Shown here: piece by piece, positions 1 to 5,318 of the stretch | Layout of the letters: each line of letters opens with the position of its first letter | Numbering within the stretch: position 1 is the stretch's first letter | NCBI RefSeq assembly: GCF_008831285.2 | Contig: NC_045140.1 | Span: 29,400,608-29,410,607 of the forward strand | Source: Nymphaea colorata | Lineage: Eukaryota > Streptophyta > Magnoliopsida > Nymphaeales > Nymphaeaceae | Length of the DNA stretch: 10,000 nt | Direction of reading: 5' to 3' | Position numbers and translations under genes: made by a program | The notes under the pieces: generated by a model | Told to the model about the DNA's origin: nothing | The model's database searches: none | The model's input: the letters and a program-made list of their open reading frames with translations, nothing else

Positions 1-209
1 TCGGACGCAGGTGGAATTTGTGTAGGGCATGTGCTGGCTAAGTTTGAGATGCACATCCGAGGTTGGGCGGACTTGGGGGGTTTAAAGTCTTCAATTGCTT
101 GCGGAGAATGTGCCCGACCAAAGGTGGATTTTCGAAAAATAAGATTTATGGTAGGCCAGGTGATTTTCGCGTTAGCCCGTATTACCCGAGAGCGATCGCC
201 CAAAGCACC
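1..209. other. Flanking DNA outside the retrotransposon, no gene seen
   Basis: This stretch precedes the outer end of the left LTR and has no counterpart at the right LTR, so it is target-site DNA or part of an older neighbouring repeat. A short open frame at 31-249 resembles no family I know and runs into the LTR, so it is not called as a gene. I see no tRNA, promoter or repeat structure here. Confidence 0.6.
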
Positions 210-231
210 TGGTAGGGTCTTGGTAGGGTCT
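210..231. repeat. 11-bp tandem duplication at the outer LTR end
   Basis: The 11-mer TGGTAGGGTCT occurs twice in tandem, at 210-220 and 221-231. The right LTR has a single copy, at 8455-8465, directly after the primer-binding site and a 3-base spacer. The outer edge of the left LTR is therefore either 221 (the preceding five bases GGTCT would be the target-site copy) or 210 (preceding five bases GCACC). The other end of the element lies outside the window, so the target-site duplication cannot decide between them. Confidence 0.8.
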
Positions 232-727
232 TGCCCGTGGCCGACCTAAGTCTGAAACCAACGGCCGTGCCTACCCCCACGATCACCTTGGACCAACCAG
301 AAGACTTCCTAGACAAATTAAAACAAAGACACTACCCAGTCGGACAGGACCCCGACTTAGAAAATCCCGGATAGGTAGCGGAATACAAGAGAGGCTATAC
401 CCAAACCCAAGCAAAACCTACTACACAAATCTAAGAGATGTGAGGCTAATACAAGCGGAAGCGATACATTTGTTAAAAATCACTCAAACTCACTCAAGCA
501 AACCATGCAAACCACGCCTAAACGCACAAACCACACCCACCCGTAGGAGGCTAGTGCTGGCACGAGGTCGTGTCCTTGGCGCAGTGCCGCGGAGGTCCCT
601 CTATGCACAACTACGACCTCACGGTCGGGCTGAAAGCAAAATGCAGAAATAAGTGCTACCTCCCGCGTGTCTAAAGAGAGGAGTAGAGTGTACCGGCCAA
701 GGCTAGCTTGGCTAAGCAGTCAAAAGC

Positions 728-753
728 CTCGAGGAGAGATTCCACACTCGAGG
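728..753. repeat. Short inverted repeat in LTR
   Basis: Seven-base arms CCTCGAG (728-734) and CTCGAGG (747-753) flank a 12-base spacer. The same arms are kept in the right LTR at 8962-8968 and 8981-8987, although the spacer has changed by one base. It could form a small stem-loop in the leader RNA. Function is unknown and it may be fortuitous. Confidence 0.5.
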
Positions 754-928
754 ACTATCAGCAACACGAAAGAACGGGGCTGATGCAGAGCTGAACTCCA
801 AAAGGAAGAGGCCGGGCGTGAAGACAAGCCACTCCAAGAGACGCGTGAAGTAGGATCACCCCGCCGGAATCGCCTAGGAGCATTTCAACGCCTTGCTGGA
901 TGTCTGGGGGACCTTCTGGAATCCACGC

Positions 929-1032
929 CGGAGAGTCGCCGGAAAAAGAGCAGAGGTGACCGGAGGTGGCCGGAGGTCGTCGGAGAGTCACCGGAAAAAG
1001 AGCAGAGGTGACCGGAGGTGGCCGGAGGTCGC
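929..1032. repeat. 52-bp tandem duplication, left LTR only
   Basis: Two adjacent 52-bp units (929-980 and 981-1032) are nearly identical, each beginning CGGAGAGTC and ending CCGGAGGTCG plus one variable base. The right LTR has a single unit at 9163-9214. The unit is itself built of smaller GG/CCGGAGGT-type repeats, which favours slippage. As LTRs are identical at insertion, the size change happened afterwards, or during the last reverse transcription. Confidence 0.92.
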
Positions 1033-1689
1033 CGGAATATGCTGGATCAAGGCCCGCCGGTTCCAAAGACTTCAAGGATGCGGCTAGCAATGCCGCGGTC
1101 TTCCTTGGCGCTAAGGTTGAAACCAACTAGGCGCGGGACTTGGACTGAGTGGGTTCGGACCAGGTGGGACCAGGTGGGCCCGGGCTAGGTTTGGCCAGCG
1201 AGCTAGGTCATAGGTAGAGTAGGCTAGGTAGGTCCTACGGTCAAAGTCTTAGGTTGACCGGGTGTAGGGAAGGGACTCAAATGAGGGTTCCTACAAAGTA
1301 GCTAGGGTAGGTTTGAGTGGCTCGGTTTAGGGTAGATGAGAAAATGGAAATGGAAAGGCAAGTGGTAACTTGGTAAGTTCGGGTAAGCTCGGGGTAATTG
1401 GGTAGGGTAGAGTTGGCTAAGAATATGGAGAATATTCCTTGATAGGATTGTCCTCCAAGATTCTAGGCTAGGTGGCGTTCTAGAAGGGCTATCTCCCTAA
1501 TACGTAGGAGAGAGGCTAGGGATGTTGGTGAGGTGTCTAGGTGAGTGGCACAACAAATGTGGGGACTAGGCTGAGTGAGGGGCAAGTGGCAACTGGATGA
1601 GGCTGCTTTCCTACGAAGTTGGGGGATATCCTAACTTATCTAGCTGGGATTCCTATTCTAGAAAATCACTTTATGAGGTGGCGAATTAG

Positions 1690-1990
1690 TGCTCCACCAA
1701 ATGTGCGTCACTTCCTACTCCAATCCTAGGATCTCTCTAAGTGTCCCGATGCTTGCCACATGGACTAAACGTAGGGTGGAGATGGCGAATGGCCCAAGCT
1801 GGAGATCCACTTACCTCTTTTGTAGGAACGAGGCTGATTCACCAAATGCACCGGCGGCTAGGTGGCGTCACCTAGGAGCTCCTCCACGCCACACGCGGTT
1901 TCTCCCCAAATGCGACCAAGATCCTTGGAGATATTCTAGTGCAGATCGAGCCTGCTGGAGATCGGCTTGAGATTACCCCCAAATGCTCAC
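1690..1990. repeat. Degenerate dispersed repeats with CCAAATG core in LTR
   Basis: The heptamer CCAAATG recurs at 1697, 1842, 1906 and 1979, with another copy further on at 2764. Neighbouring words also recur: GGTGGCG followed by GCTCC upstream of the core (near 1678 and 1861), GCTGGAGATC (1799 and 1954 regions) and GCTTGCCACA (about 1750 and 2083). A perfect 7-bp stem with a GCGT loop sits at 1858-1875. The pattern suggests old local duplications in the LTR, possibly protein-binding sites. That role is inference. Confidence 0.5.
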
Positions 1991-2100
1991 CGGATATTCC
2001 AGAAAACTGGCCGGAATGTTAGCAGCAGTGGCCGGGAATTTCTGATTCCGGCGAGACACTAATTTGAACCGAATTGCCTTTAGCTTGCCACATTCATGAT

Positions 2101-2196
2101 TCTTTCTTTTGGGCGATTCTAATTTTCTTTTTCTTTTTCAATTCTCGCCTCTTTTCTTTCTTTCTTTTTCTTTTTCTGTTTCTCTTTTCAACAGGC
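2101..2196. repeat. Pyrimidine-rich tract (purine-rich on element strand)
   Basis: About 95 bases are dominated by CTTT and TTTTTC runs on the + strand, that is AAAAAG/GAAA runs in element sense. It is either simple-sequence expansion within the LTR or leader, or the polypurine region preceding a shorter LTR. Its + strand edge (TTTTCAACAG) also looks like a splice acceptor, but the transcribed strand of the element is the other one. Confidence 0.6.
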
Positions 2197-2689
2197 GCAA
2201 GAACATAAACTAACACATGAAATGATACTTGAAAATCGAAGGAAAAGACCCTCGAAATTGCGAGATCCTTGCTATCGGCTAAGAGTCTCCCTTGTGACTC
2301 GTAAGAACCGATTTAGGGAGAGCTTCTTCCTAAGTGAACCAGTGATCCTCTTGGCTGAAACCGTGAAGATCAGTAGCCCCTTAATGGCAGAATCTCAACT
2401 CAAATCGATACAACGGCGTTACACAATTTCAACTCTTAAACGAATGCACTAACCTCTCAAATCGGAAGCCTTTGGTCGTCTGCCCTCACCTTCTAGTTGC
2501 CTAAAAGATGACGAGCCTTCCCGGGAACGAGTAGCCTCAAGCCTTCACGGTGGGGAGTGTTGGCTGCACTAGTTCGTTGCTGATCCCTTGGGGTAAGCCG
2601 TGGTCTTGTGGAGAGCTCTTCACGCCGGAGCAAGAGGAGTCTTCGAGCCGTCGATTCCTTGGGCGAGTGGATGCGAAGAGAAAAGAGAT

Positions 2690-2761
2690 TTAGGCATAGA
2701 AAGAAGAAATACCCGCTGGATTGAAGATCTTCTTCAGAAATCTCGCCATGGTTGCCGACAT
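2690..2761 (-). other. Possible 23-codon upstream ORF in the element leader
   Basis: On the minus strand, downstream of the TATA box, an ATG (2759-2761) opens a 23-codon frame with a second in-frame ATG four codons later (ACCATGGCG, a good plant initiation context), ending in TAA at 2690-2692. It would lie in the 5' part of the transcript if the TATA box at 2918-2926 is the element promoter. There is no recognisable product. It may be a chance short frame. Confidence 0.2.
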
Positions 2762-2917
2762 TCCCAAATGTGTTCAAGAGAAGAGAAATGACAAGAGGCA
2801 CGGGTAGAAGAATTGCGCAAAGGGAAAAGAGAGATCAAGCCGTGAGGAGAGAGAAAGGCACTTGACAAATGAACTTCTATTCTCAAATTTTGCATGCAGA
2901 TCCAAAAGAATCCTAAA

Positions 2918-2926
2918 TATTTATAG
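2918..2926 (-). promoter_or_regulatory. TATA box, probable LTR promoter
   Basis: The minus strand reads CTATAAATA, an excellent plant TATA consensus. About 30 bases downstream in element sense the sequence becomes rich in CTCTCT/CTTTTC words (about 2760-2860), as in plant core promoters with a pyrimidine patch. Start of transcription would be near 2885-2893. No comparable minus-strand TATA exists in 221-1818. If it is the element's own promoter, a second copy should lie beyond base 10000 in the 5' LTR. Confidence 0.6.
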
Positions 2927-3047
2927 TACTGAATTAAAAAGCGGATGTAAACAATTGATCCAACCCAAAATCAAAATCCAAAACGGAATTGATTACCAAA
3001 GCAAATGCGCACTCTAAAATCAAAGAAAACGCAAGCAAACTCGAACT

Positions 3048-3064
3048 CGAGACTTAGTGTCTCG
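3048..3064. repeat. Six-bp inverted repeat downstream of pol
   Basis: Arms CGAGAC (3048-3053) and GTCTCG (3059-3064) enclose a five-base loop, between the pol stop and the TATA box, close to the candidate polypurine tract. Many plant Ty3/gypsy LTR ends carry an imperfect palindrome of similar look, so it may mark the LTR edge, but no clean TG/CA end is visible. Confidence 0.35.
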
Positions 3065-3071
3065 ACCCTAA

Positions 3072-3090
3072 CTCGTCCTCTCCTTTGCCC
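3072..3090 (-). other. Candidate polypurine tract for plus-strand priming
   Basis: On the element strand this 19-base segment has 16 purines, including AAAGGAGAGGA, and lies about 85 bases after the pol stop codon, where Ty3/gypsy elements usually place their polypurine tract. It would resist RNase H and prime second-strand DNA synthesis. Against it, the bases immediately following do not begin with TG, the usual LTR start. Confidence 0.4.
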
Positions 3091-3173
3091 GCACGCTGTG
3101 GGCCTTGGTTCAGACCAGAAATTCGCCTAGGCTCGCCCTAGGCTGACCCTAAGTGCATGAGTATAGTGAAGAC

Positions 3174-5318
3174 CTAGGTTGGACTAGACCGGACTCCGAC
3201 TTGACCCCTTTCGCCTTGGTCCTCAAGAGCCTCGCTTAGAGCCGTTGCCTCTCCTCCCGCTCCTCCCTCAGCATCGATTTTAAGCTGAGCATGTTCAGTT
3301 TGTAAGGTCTGCACCTGCTGCACTACGCCTTCCTTTTGACTCAGCCTTGAGTCATCTTGGCCTTGTAGGGCCTTAATCGCATGAAGGGCGGCTTGGCCCC
3401 GCGCCCTTTGGCTGCTCTCAGCGACATCTGTGGCTACCCTAGGCCACTCTGCAGGTTGACCCGTATCAGATCCACCCTCCTGAGATGGAGCTTGTCCCCA
3501 AGCTCCTGTAGGGAATTGGAATTTTACCTTGTCAAACAACTCCCAGGAGGTACCACCATCGATTCCTTCCCATTCAATCAAAACCTCGTGGCGGGCTCTA
3601 CCATCTCTAGTGACCCATCGGTGCTTTAGGATTCGATAGGGGCGTTGGCTAACATCGGGTAATGGTTCCTCTTGCTCTGGTACTGGCCCGTGATGCGGCT
3701 TCAACCAAGAGACATGGAATACTGGATGGACAAGGGCTGTAGGTGGCAAAGCTATGCGATAGGCTGCCTTACCAATCTTCTGAAGAACTCGAAACGGCCC
3801 ATAGTATCTTGGCAGAAGCTTCGAATAGGGCTGTCCTATTAACGATTTCTGCTTCATGGGCAGCCTCTTTAACCATACCATGTCGCCTACCTCAAATTCT
3901 CTGTCTCTACGCCCCTTATCATGCGCCTTTTTCATTCTAGCCTGGGCCCTCTGGATGTTTCTTTTGAGCGTGGCTAGAATGTCATCCCTGTTTCTCAAGG
4001 CAACATCGACCTCATCTTCTCTTGCTGTGTCTACCTCATACCTCGGGACATAACTCGGCGGGCACCCATACAGGGCTTCATAGGGAGTCATGCCGGTTCC
4101 TGAATGGAGGCTGGTGTTATAGGACCACTCAGCCCAAGATAAATATTTGACCCATGTGTTGGGTCTCTCTCCGGCGTAACACCTCAAATAGGTCTCCAGT
4201 GTCCTGTTGACTACTTCGCTCTGCCCATCTGTTTGAGGATGATGGGCGGTGCTAAAGTTGATCACTGTACCCGCCATTCTCATATACTCCCTCCAAAAAG
4301 CACTGAGGAAGATCGAGTCCCGATCGCAGACAATGGTCTTGGGCATACCATGCAGCTTTCCAACGTGATCTTGGTAAACATTAGCAACCATTGGTCCATG
4401 GTAGTTTCTAGGTAGGGCCACAAAATGGCTGTACTTGGTTAAGCGATCTACCACGACCAACACCGCCTCTTTCCCTTCAGCTCGGGGCATTGCATCAATG
4501 AAGTCCATTGATACATCTTCCCATGGCTTATCCGGTATGGGCAAAGGGTTCAAGTGCCCTGGAGGCTTGATGGCCTCATATTTTTCACGTTGGCAGGTAG
4601 GGCAGGCTTTCACGTAATCCCTCACGTCTGCTTTCATTCCCTCCCACCAAAACTGTGCCTTAATGCGCCCCATAGTTTTAGCCATGCCTTCGTGACCAGC
4701 AATGCTCGAGTCATGAAAATGTTTGAGTAGTTCAACCTTGAGAGGCGAGTTCTTAGGTACAAAGGCTCGTCTCTTCTTGCAGAGTATTTCTCCTCTTAAC
4801 GAATAGTGGGGAATAGACTCTGGATTCTGGCGTATGGACTGCTTGAGGAGCCTGAGAGTTAGATCCTGATCTTGCTCCTGAGTTAGTCTATCCCAAAGGT
4901 CGGTCTCAATCACAGAAAGAGTTTTTAGTTGCTCTGGCATGCGTGACAAGGAGTCCGCAGTAGAGTTTTCGGTTCCCTTCTTGTACTCTATCGTGAAATC
5001 GTAGCCAAGGAGTTTGGCTAACCATCTCTGCTGGATAGGAGTCGAGACGCGTTGCTTTACCATGTACCTCAAACTGCTGTGGTCCGTTCTCACCACAAAT
5101 CTTCGCCCAATCAGATAGGGCCTCCACTTGTCTACTGCTAAGACTATTGCCAGAAGCTCCTTTTCATAGGTGGAAAAGGGTTTGGCCCGCTCTGTGAGGG
5201 CTTTAGACATAAACGCAATTGGGTGGCCCTCTTGGCTCAGAACTGCACCGACGCCAACGTCACTAGCATCTGTCTCAATCACGAAATCCTTAGAGAAATC
5301 AGGGAGAGCAAGTACTGG
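3174..5318 (-). CDS. Chromovirus Pol, C-terminal part: RNase H, integrase, chromodomain
   Basis: This is the second half of the Ty3/gypsy polyprotein, read from the frame break to TAG at 3174-3176. Numbering from the GTG codon at 5282: RNase H covers about 1-120, with acidic residues D5 (TDAS), E41, D67 (TDHSS) and D110 (ADSLSR). The integrase zinc-binding HHCC is H190, H197, C227, C230. The integrase core triad is D260, D320, E356 with the D-x35-E spacing. A GPY/F-like module is at 491-513 (YYGPF). A chromodomain follows at about 547-591, with conserved IEWEG and TSWE words and FP at its end. It lacks some cage aromatics, as in plant group II chromodomains. Residues 592-702 are an extra Gln/Glu/Ala-rich tail with likely coiled coil. 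No internal stops. The GTG is not a real start: the segment has no initiator of its own and would be expressed only by continuing from the upstream frame. Confidence 0.93.
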   Translation of the reverse strand, partial: PVLALPDFSKDFVIETDASDVGVGAVLSQEGHPIAFMSKALTERAKPFSTYEKELLAIVLAVDKWRPYLIGRRFVVRTDHSSLRYMVKQRVSTPIQQRWLAKLLGYDFTIEYKKGTENSTADSLSRMPEQLKTLSVIETDLWDRLTQEQDQDLTLRLLKQSIRQNPESIPHYSLRGEILCKKRRAFVPKNSPLKVELLKHFHDSSIAGHEGMAKTMGRIKAQFWWEGMKADVRDYVKACPTCQREKYEAIKPPGHLNPLPIPDKPWEDVSMDFIDAMPRAEGKEAVLVVVDRLTKYSHFVALPRNYHGPMVANVYQDHVGKLHGMPKTIVCDRDSIFLSAFWREYMRMAGTVINFSTAHHPQTDGQSEVVNRTLETYLRCYAGERPNTWVKYLSWAEWSYNTSLHSGTGMTPYEALYGCPPSYVPRYEVDTAREDEVDVALRNRDDILATLKRNIQRAQARMKKAHDKGRRDREFEVGDMVWLKRLPMKQKSLIGQPYSKLLPRYYGPFRVLQKIGKAAYRIALPPTALVHPVFHVSWLKPHHGPVPEQEEPLPDVSQRPYRILKHRWVTRDGRARHEVLIEWEGIDGGTSWELFDKVKFQFPTGAWGQAPSQEGGSDTGQPAEWPRVATDVAESSQRARGQAALHAIKALQGQDDSRLSQKEGVVQQVQTLQTEHAQLKIDAEGGAGGEATALSEALEDQGERGQVGVRSSPT

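Larger units (their letters stand above)
221..1818 (-). repeat. 3' LTR of the chromovirus (portion proven by alignment)
   Basis: These bases repeat directly at 8455-10000. The offset is 8234 bp up to position 980 and 8182 bp beyond, because the left copy carries an extra 52-bp unit. By hand I count about 14 substitutions over 1546 aligned positions (roughly 0.9%). Because the polyprotein and primer-binding site read on the minus strand, this left copy is the downstream LTR. Its outer end starts TGGTAG on the + strand, so the element ends CTACCA in its own sense, with the usual terminal CA. The true LTR continues past 1818, which is only where the window cuts the matching copy. Confidence 0.93.
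1819..3173 (-). other. Remainder of 3' LTR and/or 3' untranslated region, boundary unresolved
   Basis: This is about 1.35 kb of non-coding sequence between the proven LTR and the polyprotein stop. Two readings are possible. In the first, the LTR ends near 2090-2096 (terminal CA next to a pyrimidine tract), and the remaining ~1.1 kb is a 3' untranslated segment. In the second, the LTR runs to about 3000-3075, giving LTRs of about 2.8 kb that include the TATA box at 2918-2926 as the U3 promoter. The promoter and the purine tract just after the pol stop favour the second, but I find no clean TG start beside that tract. Short open frames here lack homology and several begin at non-ATG codons. Confidence 0.55.

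Noticed and set aside
440-652. A 70-codon plus-strand frame repeated exactly at 8674-8886
   Set aside because: It is repeated only because it lies in both LTRs. It is antisense to the element, has no family resemblance and sits in a non-coding part of the LTR.
1310-1340. TTTAGGG word like a plant telomere unit
   Set aside because: It is a single copy among many AGGGTAG-type words in the LTR, with no tandem array.
2150-2201. Pyrimidine tract and CAACAG resembling a + strand splice acceptor
   Set aside because: It is on the strand opposite to element transcription and no + strand gene is present, so the likeness comes from the purine-rich nature of the element strand.
2493-2801. Minus-strand 102-codon frame in the non-coding region
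   Set aside because: It begins at GTG, has low-complexity composition and no recognisable domain. Only the short ATG frame inside this area was kept, at low confidence.
3058-3075. TGTCTCGACCCTAACTCG, resembling the start of a second plus-strand LTR
   Set aside because: Plant gypsy LTRs often start with a similar word, but no matching end, repeat partner or primer-binding site accompanies it.
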